Part shown: in pieces, positions 22,901 through 31,641 of the stretch | How the letters are laid out: every line of letters begins with the position of its first letter | Numbering within the stretch: the stretch's first letter is position 1 | NCBI GenBank assembly: GCA_918797485.1 | Contig: CAKKNE010000004.1 | Span: forward strand, 682,001 to 746,000 | Source of the DNA: Pelagomonas calceolata | Lineage: Eukaryota; Sar; Pelagophyceae; Pelagomonadales; Pelagomonadaceae | Reading direction: 5' to 3' | DNA length: 64,000 bases | Program-made: the position numbers and the translations under genes | The notes under the pieces: model-generated | The model's database searches: none | Told to the model about the DNA's origin: nothing | What the model saw: the letters and a program-made list of their open reading frames with translations, nothing else

Positions 22901-23917
22901 GGTGTTTCCGAGGTCGAGCGGATCCTTCGCTTCCTCCGCAGCCCGCTTCGCCTGCCGCTCCTGCTCCGCTAAAGCGAGGCCCTCGGGCGTCCTGCTCCGG
23001 ATCTCCTCCTGCACAAATGGGGGGGGCGCTCCGCGTCTGCGCGGCCCAGGCCCATCTCCTACTACTTCGTCCCGGTAACGCTCGAACTCCGTCTGCGCAT
23101 TAGTCTCGTTATAGGGTTTGGTGTCGTCCCACGGGAACACCACTCTGTATCTTCCCCTTTTGTCACGTTGACCACACCAAGCCTTCACGCGATCCTCGAA
23201 CCAATCACCCACAAATCCTAGCTCCGTCTCCGCGAAGTCTTCTGGCGAGAGCCCAAAGTACCAAGAACCCGGCGGTTGACGGGCCTCGAGCTCCGCGACC
23301 GTCACCCTCTGCCCCCTCGGCATGCCGCCTCTGCGGCGCTCCGACAAGTGCAGCGTCGCCTCCTTCTCGATGCCGTAGTAGGAGAGCGTGTGGCAGTCCT
23401 CGAGGTCCTTGCCCGCGTAGCTCAGGCACTGCTGGTCGACCTGGATGTCCTCCTTGACGAAGACCATCATCTTGATGCTGTGGATCCAATCCGAAGGCTC
23501 CACGTCCAAGGTGATGGTCTTGCCCGTGGTGGTCTTGACGAAGATCTGCATCACGCCGTTCACGCCATCGACGCGACGTAACGACGTCTGCTTAACGGCG
23601 CCGTAGATGGCCTCCACGCCATCGACACCTTCGACGCCCTCCCAATCATCTATATTGAGATGTTCCCGTTCTTCGGCGCCTTCAGAAGACACAGAAGCAG
23701 AGGCAAGGTCGGGGATGTCGTCGTCGTCCAGGACCGACGTGTCGAGGACGCGCGGCGCAAGCCCGTTCGACGTCCGCGCCCCAAGCTCACGAAAAGCAAC
23801 CACCGTCGGCGCACCGTCGAAGCCGTCGCGGAGCTCCAAGGCCTCCATGAGCGCCTTTTCGCGCGTCTCGGCTCCGCTCCCATCATTTCCCGTGCGCTTC
23901 GAAGCAGAACAGCCCAT
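19940..23917 (-). CDS. Large putatively N-myristoylated protein with embedded divergent ubiquitin domain
   Basis: 1,325 aa if the ATG giving [12 protein letters not shown] is used (23917). That start is a strong N-myristoylation/palmitoylation signal. The frame is open upstream to an ATG at 24226 (lysine-rich MATQSSPSG..) and a TTG at 24334, so a longer form is possible. Residues about 123-198 are exactly 76 aa of ubiquitin fold, [20 protein letters not shown] to RRRGG, followed by MPRGQ. The next about 1,000 residues have no recognised domain. They include AAATVF-type strands and repeated [14 protein letters not shown] / [14 protein letters not shown] segments, suggesting internal repeats. 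The C-terminus is basic then acidic ([14 protein letters not shown]..), resembling a nuclear signal. Membrane anchor plus nuclear-type tail is contradictory; localisation is open. Confidence 0.75.
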   Translation of the reverse strand: MGCSASKRTGNDGSGAETREKALMEALELRDGFDGAPTVVAFRELGARTSNGLAPRVLDTSVLDDDDIPDLASASVSSEGAEEREHLNIDDWEGVEGVDGVEAIYGAVKQTSLRRVDGVNGVMQIFVKTTTGKTITLDVEPSDWIHSIKMMVFVKEDIQVDQQCLSYAGKDLEDCHTLSYYGIEKEATLHLSERRRGGMPRGQRVTVAELEARQPPGSWYFGLSPEDFAETELGFVGDWFEDRVKAWCGQRDKRGRYRVVFPWDDTKPYNETNAQTEFERYRDEVVGDGPGPRRRGAPPPFVQEEIRSRTPEGLALAEQERQAKRAAEEAKDPLDLGNTPEVIKAVQDALETVEGVVDKHKIVDIVQGTYNIQGISATQTTANVVARACPKAKAELAKMDAADREASSLKYLDVVDQVRLDGSSKEVTAKKEAEKFHYLETLEALIEAGYFEHLMIKADGTPRRLTKEELGMLGEELNVDRFVDVTVEQFLTLAKLPFDGDEVVNGFFEQLKAKLLDLVGEELLDPSTKLYKIVQLPAGGTCDLFLGWSDDVLLFVREIAGSRLGHAVGALVGGHIKRAAVTGGRACSPEVRDEASGEKVQVPLVRDIETFGRRVYLAKSSLLHDAWRQKGGGNLLKHSETIIRERGGICPDTGARWAHVHEGVAEEPREGEGFRLNCGVQLNEDGTFGAGDLSFVTLTKLEENLLSSARVGATYAPDARAPGFMRDFGLEGVDVRLVSRDGRAWDELSVTGDGLWAWPLSLLLSKEALDQVCLYNREIYEKIICWDFLLDQYRCAASEEGKWHVTRLLPDGTRCSLRVVEILYRRWLDLAVHIIGVRAASARAIREVGQNAEPMDVVLSGVDGCLVEALRCKSVDVELKARDDIASLERMVKHGGHDWTRGITKKKPADASKCDLLIVFTRESEDDERPFSIKNARRTAGQLQRLLDAIHVDGRDAATVFLDLHTFDPQFRTLRLMITSICSLAKGPNHASIVSFCGKKDDIKKNLAEALQKHSTDNFEWKDSNGCMAPDYYAPSLKLTLKQKVFTLFGSQFETCGGIAEALSVDASLIYQIAEELEVEERLDREGFDEYDGETEHVNFTVRAGATPPPWDGVLAVVQAPPTPPTLHQRVFEAFGNDGPCTCSVVAPALFLEASEVSVVADLLVNLNKLVRIGAEEEETKGDDGTVFEVVAGATPPLGDDHSMGVAAEPRLAPWDSSLIPTYSDFATDAHYEKKLLKFLAELEQDAEAKEGDVVPGVTRKPGAPGSPRVDSREGLVQAEREKEANEKKAPLSATKAPKKRRKGRADDEESTSDDGEDEEDEEHI
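23324..23551 (-). other. 76-residue divergent ubiquitin domain within the large protein
   Basis: The domain keeps the ubiquitin length, lysines at positions 6, 11, 27, 33, 48 and 63, and a terminal RRRGG. Position 29 is Met instead of Lys. The L8-I44-V70 hydrophobic patch is replaced by T8, S44 and S70. Upstream of the MQIFVK start, within the frame, is an antisense copy of the CACGCCATCGACGC motif (23561-23574). A 51-nt in-frame GT..AG interval ending at MQ could be an intron, but no frame change forces it. Confidence 0.85.
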
Positions 23918-24934
23918 CGTCGTTCGTCGCGTGCGTCGCGGAGGCGCTGGCCTGAGGGGCTGCTGCTGCCCCTCCAGATGTGCTTCTGCTACCTCCAAAG
24001 CGCCGCAGGCACTTCGTAGCGTCGCTCGGAGTCCTTTGCTCGTTCGCGCTGAGCGCGGGGCTCCCGTCGGCGAAGCGCTGAGCAAAAGGCACAAAAGGCC
24101 ACCGCCCCTAGTGTGCCACATGCCGCTAGCGGTTTTTTTTATTATTTTTTTTTTGCGTTTCTTTTTTTTTGTTGTGGGCTCCGCGGACACGCCGTCCGAG
24201 CCGCTCGGACTCGATTGAGTCGCCATCTGGCCGCTGCTTGACCCTATGCAGCCGCTGCGTATGTTAGAGCTACGCTGCGCGACGCAAACAAGGGCTGCCC
24301 AAGGGCTGCCTGTTTTTGGCCATGGGCGCGACAAACCTACTAAGATTCAAGTTGAACTTCAACAAGAGAAACGTTTCCTGATGTGATTTCCTCGGCGTTC
24401 TCGTGTTCCTTCGCCTGTACGCTTGCGGAAGTTGTTGCGGGACGGCCGCCTCGTCAGTGGCCGCGCTGGTGGAGAAGACATCGGCGCGGTCGTCCTCGAG
24501 CGCTTGACGGAGAAGACGGACGATCCGTCGGCCAAGCCGCCGGTCGTCGTCGACAATGGCACCAGGCGCTCATGCTTAACGAGTCTGACGACGACACACT
24601 ATGAGGCCGTCCTCTGCTAAAAGCGGCGATGCCGGCCCGCGAGTCCGACCGCAGCGGCTTCGTCGCGCCGCTCGTCGACGGCGCGGCGCCTGTCCCGTTC
24701 CACGACTCCGTCTGAGGAAATTTACTGAGGGACACACTGGGCGCGCCCGGCGCGCATTATGAAAGAAGCGGCCCGCGCCCGCCGCCGATGAATCGGCGAC
24801 GCGCGGTGTCTCCCCCCAAGGGGCTCCGCCCACTAGTTCTAGCACCGTAACAATTACATTCGGAGGGGTAAGGGGGACCCCGCAACGTATCTAGCCTGAT
24901 TCGGAGCCCGTAATATTTGTACACCTAATACGGC
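23918..24934. other. 1 kb without a confident gene
   Basis: Contains the open upstream extension of the large minus-strand gene with a T-rich tract at 24127-24171, then unrecognised sequence. Short frames on both strands have no recognisable domain. At 24804-24852 it carries GGTGTCTCCCC and CTAGCACCGTAACA, which also bound a stretch at 27682-27916. Confidence 0.5.
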
Positions 24935-25057
24935 CTAGAATGGCGCGCCGAAGTCGGACGCGGCAGCCCGAGCTTCCACCCACGCGGCCATGGTCTTCGC
25001 GCCGAAGCCCGTGGCGCACGACGCCTTGCCGTCCCAGACCGGGCCCGCGATGTCGAC
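24935..25057 (-). pseudogene. Orphan last exon of an unknown gene
   Basis: The minus strand reads 40 codons starting VDIAGPVWDGKASCATGF and ending SDFGAPF then TAG, with the composition of real coding sequence. At the upstream side it abuts the left end of an introner. There the expected CCACACAG acceptor has become CCATAATGG. Beyond the element lies a different gene on the opposite strand. The rest of the gene is absent, so this looks like a fragment left by rearrangement. Confidence 0.5.
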
Positions 25058-25193
25058 CCATTATGGAAATAAAAATTTCACGGCGCCTTCGTGCTGAATC
25101 GCCGCGTCGACCTTCACGCCATCGACGCAACGCCGGCTCGATGGCGCGGCCGTGAGGGTCGCGCACCCGACTCACGGGTTGATATACGCGCAG
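25058..25193 (+). mobile_element. Introner element at a chimeric junction
   Basis: The left end (TATGGAAATAAAAATTTCACGG) and the next about 75 nt match one end of the 19519 element. The right end (CACGGGTTGATATACGCGCAG before GTCGCCGC) matches the intron of secreted protein copy 1. The motif CACGCCATCGACGC is at 25115-25128. The left neighbour is an unrelated minus-strand exon. This suggests exchange between two introner copies. Confidence 0.65.
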
Positions 25194-25546
25194 GTCGCCG
25201 CAGACCACGTGACGGGCGACGGCAAGTACACGGACAAGCTTCAGTTCATGTTCGAGAATGCGGACGGCGGCGACGACTGCGAGGTCTCGGGCTGCTCCGT
25301 GTCGCAGGTGGCCCGCGGCGTCCATGAAGATTGCGCCCCGGCTTTGGTCACGCGTCCGCGCAGGTCACGTCCGTGATCGATAGAAGCACGAACTACTGCA
25401 ACCTCTACAATTTGTACTGCGGCGGGAACGTCGGCTGTCAAGTAGCGCAGACCGATCTTACCGCAATCCCCCTCGACAAGAAGACGTCGCTGGGCGCGGG
25501 GAAGAACAAGTTCAAGTGCCGCAGCGGAAAGAAGCGTGAGCTGTAG
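25194..25546 (+). pseudogene. Small secreted protein, copy 2 (5'-truncated)
   Basis: Proposed join(25194..25307,25364..25546). It encodes the same 99-codon tail as copy 1 (VAADHVTGDGKYTDKLQFMF to KKREL) with few changes. The exon carrying the signal peptide is missing; upstream lies an introner and an unrelated exon. A 56-nt intron (GTGGCC..CGCGCAG) absent from copy 1 interrupts it exactly between CAG and GTC. An ATG at 25152 inside the introner opens a frame that would bypass a signal peptide. Probably non-functional or re-exoned. Confidence 0.65.
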
Positions 25547-25566
25547 TAGTTTTGTGTAATTTAAAC

Positions 25567-26267
25567 TTAGTAGAGCGCCGCGACGCCCGTCGGCGTCCGG
25601 TCCTCGACGGTCTGGACGCCGGACGGGTTCAGCCTGCAGATCGCGAGGTTGAGGATGGTGGCGTAGGAGAGCCACGCCGCGTAGGGAATGAGGAGCCGGG
25701 CGTCCTTCTTGAAGGCCGACCAGACGGCCGCGAGCGATCCTAATAACGCAAACTGCAGGGCGGCCGCGAGCTTGAGCTTCTTGAGCCCGAAGAACAGCGG
25801 CGCCCACGCCAGGTTGGCGATGTAATGCGCGACGGCCAGCCCGGGCAGCGCGCTATTGACCGCGGCCCGGTATCCCGTGAGGCCGATGAGGCCGTAGAGC
25901 ACGGTCCAGACCGGCATAAATACTTTGTTCGGCGGCGTCCAGGACGGGAGTTTGAGCACCGTGGGGTCGGAGTACCAGCTATTAGTAGCTTTCACGACCT
26001 GTGTGGAAATCAAACATTGAGTTAGGTTGCCTCGAGCTGCCGCAGTTACGGGGACAACGTCGCGTTGCTGGCGTGGGGGGTGCCCGAAATGATTTCCACA
26101 CGGTTCACGACGAACGGCGTCCCGGCGGCGCCTCCTAAAATAGAACCGGCGACCCAGACGGGCGCCGGCGCCACGGCCGCGACGGCCGCGGCCCTTGGAG
26201 CGCGCCGCGGCACCGGCGCCTGCAATGCGCTCGCCGCCGTCGCGAGGATGACAGCTTTGTACATCAT
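25567..26267 (-). CDS. TSPO: TspO/MBR family protein, copy 2
   Basis: Proposed complement(join(25567..25998,26112..26267)), 195 aa, from ATG (MMYKAVILATAASALQAPVP; the second ATG at 26264 is equivalent). The N-terminus resembles a signal or plastid presequence, followed by the five-helix TspO core with SWTPPNKVFMPVW and NLAWAPLFFG. The 113-nt intron is an introner insertion. Splicing from GTCGTGAA (first duplication) to CAG restores PF|VVKATNSWYS exactly as in copy 1, which lacks the intron. TspO binds porphyrins; a role in tetrapyrrole or stress handling is inferred from the family. Confidence 0.88.
25999..26103 (-). mobile_element. Introner element (105 bp) in TspO copy 2
   Basis: Terminal repeats CTGTGTGGAAATC and CCGTGTGGAAATC match at 12 of 13. 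Flanks are a perfect 8-bp duplication, TTCACGAC at 25991-25998 and 26104-26111. The homologous site in copy 1 is empty. This is the clearest insertion event in the window. Confidence 0.92.
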
Positions 26268-26591
26268 GCTCTCCGGTTTGTTGCTTGCGAAACCAAGCGC
26301 TGTGAATTGCACAAGTTGCTGTGTGGCTGCAGGAATGTGATCTTGACAGATTGTCCAAGTTATCACAACTGCAAATCCAATTGTAGAGCAAATCCACAAC
26401 CTGTTTAGCCAAATTTGCCTGCCAGCTAAGCGCTAACGTGCCTAACGTGCGGGTTCGGAAGCCACGCGTCCGGAAGCCCAACGACACCTCTCAGAGCAGC
26501 AGAGTAACGACGGAACGAGGAAACCGCGAACAAACGACGACCGGCCGTCGCGGTCGAGACGCGCGACGCGACTACGAAGTACAAGGAGAAA

Positions 26592-27398
26592 CTACTCCAC
26601 CCCCAGCCGCGCGTCCCGCCGCCAGGACCCCGGCCCGGTAACGCCGGGCGCCGCGTCCCAGGCCCAGTACATGTGGCGCAACCGCCAGCCCCAGTTTTCG
26701 CGGCGCTCGACGCGCAGCGTCCCGCTCCCGCCGGGCGACAGTTGCAGCCCGTTCAGCACGAGTGACGCCGGCGCCGCGCGCGTCCACGCGTGCCGCGCGA
26801 ACCGGTGACGTTCCTGGAAGAGCGCGTCGCCGCCGTGTCTCAAACCGCGCCCCTCGAACGCGAGCGCGTGCCCCCGAAACCCCATGTAGTCCATGCAGAG
26901 CCAGGGCCACCTTTCTAATTCCTGGGCCGTGATCTCGTCTCGCGTCGCGTCTTTGACGGAGCCGTCGTAAGATTCGCGCCAATTCAGTCTCCGACACGTC
27001 TCGTGCGGCGCGAGGTCGTGGGTTCTCGGTTCTGATAATGAGACGCGCACGAAGGACGCTTGCGTTTCTGACGAGGATTGGAGCGCGCGGTCGGCTACGG
27101 TGAGCTCGCCGCTCGCCGCGAAGACGCCCCAGAGGGGTTTTCGGCGCCCTGCGAAGCCGGGCTTATCGGTCCACAGCTTATCACATAAGACCCGCCAGTG
27201 CCCGTCGATGGCGATCCTTTGAAGGTGCCGCTTCGACAGCAATCGAATCAGGCGCAGCTCCTCGGCGCCCGCGAATTTAGTTATGTGTTCCCTCTCGACG
27301 CCGGGCGGCAGGAGGGCCAGCGGCGATTTTGTGCGGCGGGGAGACCAGTGGCAGCCGCTCGTCTGCGTTGTGGTCGGTGGCGGCTGTGGGTGCTCCAT
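26592..27398 (-). CDS. F-box-like protein
   Basis: 268 aa from the ATG giving MEHPQPPPTTTQTSG; the frame is open upstream to another ATG at 27809, but that part is low complexity and overlaps a hairpin. Residues about 28-75 (LLPPGVEREHITKFAGAEEL, then RLLSKRHLQRIAIDGHWRVLC) fit an F-box, the SKP1-binding module of SCF ubiquitin ligases. The rest (WGVFAASGEL, WRESYDGSVKDAT, ELERWPWLCMDY) forms a tryptophan-rich C-terminal region without a recognised domain that presumably binds the target. Role inferred from the F-box only. Confidence 0.65.
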   Translation of the reverse strand: MEHPQPPPTTTQTSGCHWSPRRTKSPLALLPPGVEREHITKFAGAEELRLIRLLSKRHLQRIAIDGHWRVLCDKLWTDKPGFAGRRKPLWGVFAASGELTVADRALQSSSETQASFVRVSLSEPRTHDLAPHETCRRLNWRESYDGSVKDATRDEITAQELERWPWLCMDYMGFRGHALAFEGRGLRHGGDALFQERHRFARHAWTRAAPASLVLNGLQLSPGGSGTLRVERRENWGWRLRHMYWAWDAAPGVTGPGSWRRDARLGVE

Positions 27399-27952
27399 TG
27401 ATGCCCTCAGGTGTGATGTATCGCTGCCCCAAGCGCGTCGCGAGCTAGGAGCGATGTGGAGTGTCAGGGGGCTGCCCCGCGCGCGTCGGCGCCAGACGTG
27501 GGCCTCCCCGGGGGTCCGGGGCGGCGCGAGAGCACAAGAGACTGTCAAGCCGCTGCGGAGATGAGAGCAAAATCGGTGCCGTCCGCGAGGCGCGCGGAGG
27601 GCGCCCCGGACGCGTAGATACCGGTCCCGAGAGGTCCCGCCGCCTCCTTCGCTCGACGACCCCCGGACGGCGATGCGCGGCGCGGTGTCTCCCCGGCGTC
27701 CCATGTATCCCGTTGTCGCGTCTGATCTCGCGTCGATGGCGTCCACCTCGGCGCGATGAGAGTGTGTGTCGGGTCGCGGCGATGGCGCATGTGTGGCACC
27801 AGACGCCATCGACGCGAGAGTACGCCGTCACCGCGACCCGCACGCAGGCTACCTCTAGGCTACCTCGGCGCGGACGTCTGCGCCGACGGCCGCACACTCG
27901 CCCTAGCACCGTAACAGATAACGACCGACACAACACACAACCCTTACACGCA
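27399..27952. other. Intergenic 554 bp with perfect hairpin
   Basis: Arms CTCGCGTCGATGGCGTC (27727-27743) and its exact complement (27802-27818) enclose 58 nt. The same arms occur in the first intron of the EGF/YWTD gene. GGTGTCTCCCC (27684-27694) and CTAGCACCGTAACA (27903-27916) also occur together at 24.8 kb. Possibly a small non-autonomous element; no gene is recognised. Confidence 0.5.
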
Positions 27953-28750
27953 CTACCGCGCGCGGGCCTCGGGCGAGTCCGGCGCCGCGGGGCACGTCGG
28001 CGCCAAGACTGGGCCTTTTTTCGGAGAGTCCGAAGGAAACTGCCTGCCTAACCTTGCGCGAGGACGCCAGCCCGGATGGATCTTGTGCTCCTCCTCCGGT
28101 TTTTTGGGAGTGGCTAGCGAGCCGTAGGCCATCATCGCCATCCGCACGGTCTTCGGTGACAAAGCACCAGCGCCGGTCGAGACCAAATGCGGCTGGGGCG
28201 GGACATCATCATCAGTACCGACGGCCCGAGCCGTCACTACTAAAGAAGACGCCTCGCGGACCCCCGCGTCGTGGCAGGTCAACCAATCATCTAACGCGAC
28301 GCCGTCGAGCATCACGACGTACTTCGCCAGTTTCTTCGTCATCAGCGCCGGCTTTCGTTGTGATATTAAGACCTTGACGCGGCCGACCTGGTCCAGGGGT
28401 GACAGCTTCAGCGTCATCATCGCGCCCGAGGGCACCGCGACGGCGAATCGGATGTGTGACGCTCGCAGTCTTCGCGCTCTTCTGACATTTGCTGCGTATA
28501 CTACTTTCGCCCACTTGCGAAACGTCTGGCACCTCACCCACAGCCCTTCGACCTTCCTCCCTAGAGCGATTCTATCTTGACCACCCGAGACGTCCCACAC
28601 GAGTAGAGTTTCGGTGAGGGTGCTTCGGAAATGTCGAGGTTTGAGGAAGGCGGGATTCCGCAGCTTCATGCCCGGCGGCAGGATGACACCAGGGGCGACG
28701 GCGTGGCCGCCGCCCTCCAAGAGACGGGGGAAGTGGAGCTCTAGTGGCAT
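27953..28750 (-). CDS. Hypothetical protein with beta-grasp-like region
   Basis: 265 aa from ATG MPLELHFPRLLEGGG. No family is recognised with certainty. An N-terminal part is basic (RKWAKVVYAANVRRARRLRA). Residues about 108-172 (MMTLKLSPLDQVGRVKVLIS, then YVVMLDGVALDDWLTCHDAG and ASSLVVTAR) follow the strand-helix-strand order of ubiquitin-like folds. The C-terminus is proline-rich and disordered. It diverges from the M16-like gene at 29221. Confidence 0.5.
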   Translation of the reverse strand: MPLELHFPRLLEGGGHAVAPGVILPPGMKLRNPAFLKPRHFRSTLTETLLVWDVSGGQDRIALGRKVEGLWVRCQTFRKWAKVVYAANVRRARRLRASHIRFAVAVPSGAMMTLKLSPLDQVGRVKVLISQRKPALMTKKLAKYVVMLDGVALDDWLTCHDAGVREASSLVVTARAVGTDDDVPPQPHLVSTGAGALSPKTVRMAMMAYGSLATPKKPEEEHKIHPGWRPRARLGRQFPSDSPKKGPVLAPTCPAAPDSPEARAR

Positions 28751-29220
28751 TTTTGGTGCCTTGGCGGTGCCGCCCCGCGGCGGGTCGCGTCGGTAGGCGT
28801 GTGAGGAGGCACTCCAAGCTGCCTCCTGTGGTCGCTGCGGCTTTGGAGTTCCCGAACACCGCGGTGCGCGCGCGTCGGCGGCGTGGGGAGGCGGTGTTGC
28901 CCGTACCGCGGTGCGTGCGCGGCTGCCCCCTGCCTATGGGACTGCAAAAGCTGCCCAGCGCCACACAGCCTGCTCGCGCTGGGGTCTGCTAGCTTCCGGC
29001 GATGCGTCCGAACCGACGGCTGCCGCTCCGAGCGATTTCGCAAGCTAGCGTACTCCGGCTCTAGAGTTTCCAAGCTCGCCTCGCGTCAAATAGGCGGCGG
29101 GAGTGCGGCCAGGTGCCTCCCTTGCAAGCTACAGAAGCTACAGAGAGGCGCGCCGCCCAGTTGCGTTGACCTCGTGCGTGAGCACGCCTGCAGCGGAGCC
29201 GAGCCCAGCTTAAAAAAGCC
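28751..29220. promoter_or_regulatory. Divergent intergenic region, 470 bp
   Basis: Separates the minus-strand beta-grasp-like gene and the plus-strand M16-like gene. A weak relative of the CTAG palindrome (GCTAGCGTACTCCGGCTCTAG, one base over the usual length but lacking the centre) is split around 29043-29063. No gene seen. Confidence 0.3.
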
Positions 29221-30327
29221 ATGGCTGCTCTTCTCCGCCGCGCGCCGCGCCTGGCCCGCCGCGCCCGGACCTTCGCGAGCGACGCTTATCTGGGAGGCGA
29301 CCTAGAAACGAGCACCTTGCCGAATGGGGTCGTAGTTACGACCACGGCACCGGGCGCGCCTCTTACTTGTGTAGGTGTGGGCGTAGGACGCGGCGCCAGT
29401 CACGGGCCGCGGTCCGCCGCGTTGGCCGCCTCCTTAAACAGCTTCAAGACGGCGAACGGCCGCACGGACCTGCGGATCCAGCGCGACCTCGAAGTCGCGG
29501 GATCCATGCCCTTTTCACAGTTCGATGCGCACCAAACCACCACAGTCTGCACGCAGCACGTCGTGACGCGCGAGGCGCCCTGCGTCGCGGACGCCTTCCA
29601 GGCGGCGGCGCTGGCCGCGGGCGTCGGCCGCGACGCGCTGACGGCGTGGGAGTTCGAAGAGACCAAGGCCTCGCCCTTCGCGTTGAACGCCCTGGCGCGC
29701 CACGCGTCTCTCGAAGAACAGGTCGCGTCCGCCGCCTACGGCAAGGCCTACTCTCCATTAGGTTCGGCCGAGGACCTCGCCGCGTTATCGTCGGCTGACG
29801 TCGACGCGTGGCTGCAAGAAGCCATGAGTAGTGCGCCGATCACGGCTATTGGATTAGGTATGGAGCACGCGGTCATGGTGTCCCTGGCCCAATCTGTGCT
29901 AGGTGAGTTGGCGGAGCGGCAACCGTCGGCGGAGAAGTTTCCGGCGTTCCAACCGGGCGGCGTCGTCGCTATCAGTGGAGATGCCGGCTGCGCCATTGGG
30001 GTGCCGGCGCCAGCCGACGAGGCCATGGCGCTTACTGTAGCAAGCGCGGTCGGCGGGTCCCTGTCGCAAGGGTTAGTTGTAGTGACAGGTGAGGACAAGG
30101 AGGCGTGTACGGCGCAGCTGAACGCCATCGGGGACGTGGCCCTGGCCAAAGTGTCTGCGGCCTCCGACCTACTGGACCTGGCGCCCGAGGCCTTGGCCGC
30201 GCTCATCGCGCGAGGCCAGGACCCCGCTGCTCTCTATGACGCGATCCTCGCTCTCGATGACGCCGCGATCAGCGCCGCGCACGCGTCGGCCACCTCAAAC
30301 GCGCCGGTGGCGGTCATCGCCGCTTAA
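29221..30327 (+). CDS. Mitochondrial M16-peptidase-like core protein (complex III core / MPP type)
   Basis: 368 aa. The arginine-rich N-terminus (MAALLRRAPRLARRARTFAS) is a mitochondrial presequence. The segment ETSTLPNGVVVTTTAPGAPL starts the M16 fold, as in bc1-complex core proteins and MPP subunits. The zinc motif HxxEH is absent, so it is not an active MPP-beta; a QCR2-like core subunit is the likeliest role. The alanine-rich second half and compact length (about 60-80 aa shorter than usual) fit QCR2. No intron is needed. It is convergent with the MTFP1-like gene. Confidence 0.75.
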   Translation: MAALLRRAPRLARRARTFASDAYLGGDLETSTLPNGVVVTTTAPGAPLTCVGVGVGRGASHGPRSAALAASLNSFKTANGRTDLRIQRDLEVAGSMPFSQFDAHQTTTVCTQHVVTREAPCVADAFQAAALAAGVGRDALTAWEFEETKASPFALNALARHASLEEQVASAAYGKAYSPLGSAEDLAALSSADVDAWLQEAMSSAPITAIGLGMEHAVMVSLAQSVLGELAERQPSAEKFPAFQPGGVVAISGDAGCAIGVPAPADEAMALTVASAVGGSLSQGLVVVTGEDKEACTAQLNAIGDVALAKVSAASDLLDLAPEALAALIARGQDPAALYDAILALDDAAISAAHASATSNAPVAVIAA

Positions 30328-30365
30328 AACAACCCTCTCCCACCAGTTAATATATTTATACAAAA

Positions 30366-31253
30366 TTAGTCGTGGTGCGGCTTCTCGCCGATTCGCCACG
30401 CCGGCCAGATCTGATCAAAGACCGCCTCCAGCACGTGCTCCGCCGGCGGATCGAGCAGAGGCATCAGCGGGATCAATCCCAGACCCACAGCCGACGGGCC
30501 CCATTTCACCACTCGAGGCATTTTACTGAATGCCTCCCGCGCAAACAGGTCATGCGCTTGATGGACCGCGGAATGAATAATCACGGCAGGCATGGCCAGC
30601 GACACCAGGCCGTGAAAGACAAGTTTGTAGGTTCCCGTCGCCAATAGAACCTCCGTCGAATGCCCCGCGTCCATTTTTCGTTTCACGTCACTCCCGGCAT
30701 CGTAGAGCACATATCCAACAGCAATACCATACGTCGCGTTGACCATCCAGGGCCGCAGCACGGGACGCATGGATTCGCCCACATCCGAAGAATAGGCCAC
30801 GTAGCGCGCCGCGTCGCCGACGGCCGCCTTGGCCGCGGCGCCTTTCGCGCCAGCGGCGGCGGCCGTCGCTTTGGCCGCGCGCGCGGCGGCGCCGCCGCGC
30901 GCCGCGGCGCCTCGCGCAAAAGCGCCGGCCGCGCCCTTGGCCGCTCTAGCGCCTCTAGCTGCTGTTGCTGCGCCGCGGCCGCCGGCGGCCGCGCCTTTGG
31001 CGGCGCCTGTTGCGAGGGCGGTCTTCGCCCTTAACATGACCAGCTTTAATCGCGCCAAGGCCGCCGAGTAGCCAAGGTAGCGCTCCACGCCCTCCTCTCT
31101 TTCCTCTTCTTCGTCCTCCTTTTTTGGCGGCTCTTGCTCGTCGGGCGCGCAGCGCGCGACGGCCGAGCGGCCGCCGGTCTGTGCATACTCCAGGGAGCCA
31201 CCTAGGAGTACGCAGCTGGTCGCGAGGCGGCGGCCGGCGTTGGCGGCGTACAT
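30366..31253 (-). CDS. MTFP1: MTFP1/MTP18-like mitochondrial fission process protein
   Basis: 295 aa from ATG MYAANAGRRLATSC. The C-terminal about 150 residues match the MTFP1 family: RYVAYSSDVGESMRP, WMVNATYGIAVGYVLYDAG, FHGLVSLAMPAVIIHSAVHQ and a KWGPSAVGLGLIPLMPLLD helix. MTFP1 is an inner-membrane protein that promotes mitochondrial fission. An acidic stretch (EEEEREEG) and a long Ala/Gly/Arg low-complexity segment, absent from animal homologues, separate the N-terminus from the core. The GCC-rich run is typical of local slippage. It diverges from the EGF gene across a palindromic motif. Confidence 0.88.
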   Translation of the reverse strand: MYAANAGRRLATSCVLLGGSLEYAQTGGRSAVARCAPDEQEPPKKEDEEEEREEGVERYLGYSAALARLKLVMLRAKTALATGAAKGAAAGGRGAATAARGARAAKGAAGAFARGAAARGGAAARAAKATAAAAGAKGAAAKAAVGDAARYVAYSSDVGESMRPVLRPWMVNATYGIAVGYVLYDAGSDVKRKMDAGHSTEVLLATGTYKLVFHGLVSLAMPAVIIHSAVHQAHDLFAREAFSKMPRVVKWGPSAVGLGLIPLMPLLDPPAEHVLEAVFDQIWPAWRIGEKPHHD

Positions 31254-31425
31254 CGTATTGCCTTGTTGCAGAGGGCTTAAAGTTGGAGCTGCTCCCTGGC
31301 GCGGCTCGCGGGCCCGGATCGATGCTGGATTCGACGTATGTGGGTCCGAAAACGAACGTCCGTGTGGCACTTGGTTTTTTGCGCTCAAAATCCGCCTCGC
31401 AAACCGCTCCCACTAATCATCGTGG

Positions 31426-31449
31426 GCTAGCGGCATGTAAGACACTAGC
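31426..31449 (-). promoter_or_regulatory. CTAG-bounded palindromic promoter motif, copy 3
   Basis: GCTAGCGG, CATGTAAGA centre, CACTAGC. It lies 173 bp from the MTFP1 ATG (31253) and 193 bp from the EGF/YWTD gene ATG (31642), in a divergent intergenic region. Confidence 0.55.
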
Positions 31450-31641
31450 AAGCAGCGGACTTGGGGCTGCCGTAAAGGGGCGCTACGCCGCCTGCTGGCC
31501 ATCACACGGCGCCACCGCTCGCGGGGAGTCCCGTCCGGCCCCGGCCGACGCAGCCCGAGCGGCCGCGGGCTGCCTCGTACCGCGGGCCACATCGGACTTG
31601 GAGAGGCTGCCCCCACGCCGTCGCGGGGCAGGCCGCCGACG

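Noticed and set aside
23500-23552. In-frame 51-nt GT..AG interval before the embedded ubiquitin as a definite intron
   Set aside because: Removing it does not change frame and would delete the first two ubiquitin residues; no evidence forces splicing.
24423-24620. Plus-strand frame with PPVVVDNGT resembling the actin N-terminus
   Set aside because: Only about nine residues match, the frame starts with TTG and nothing actin-like follows. Chance is likelier than an exon.
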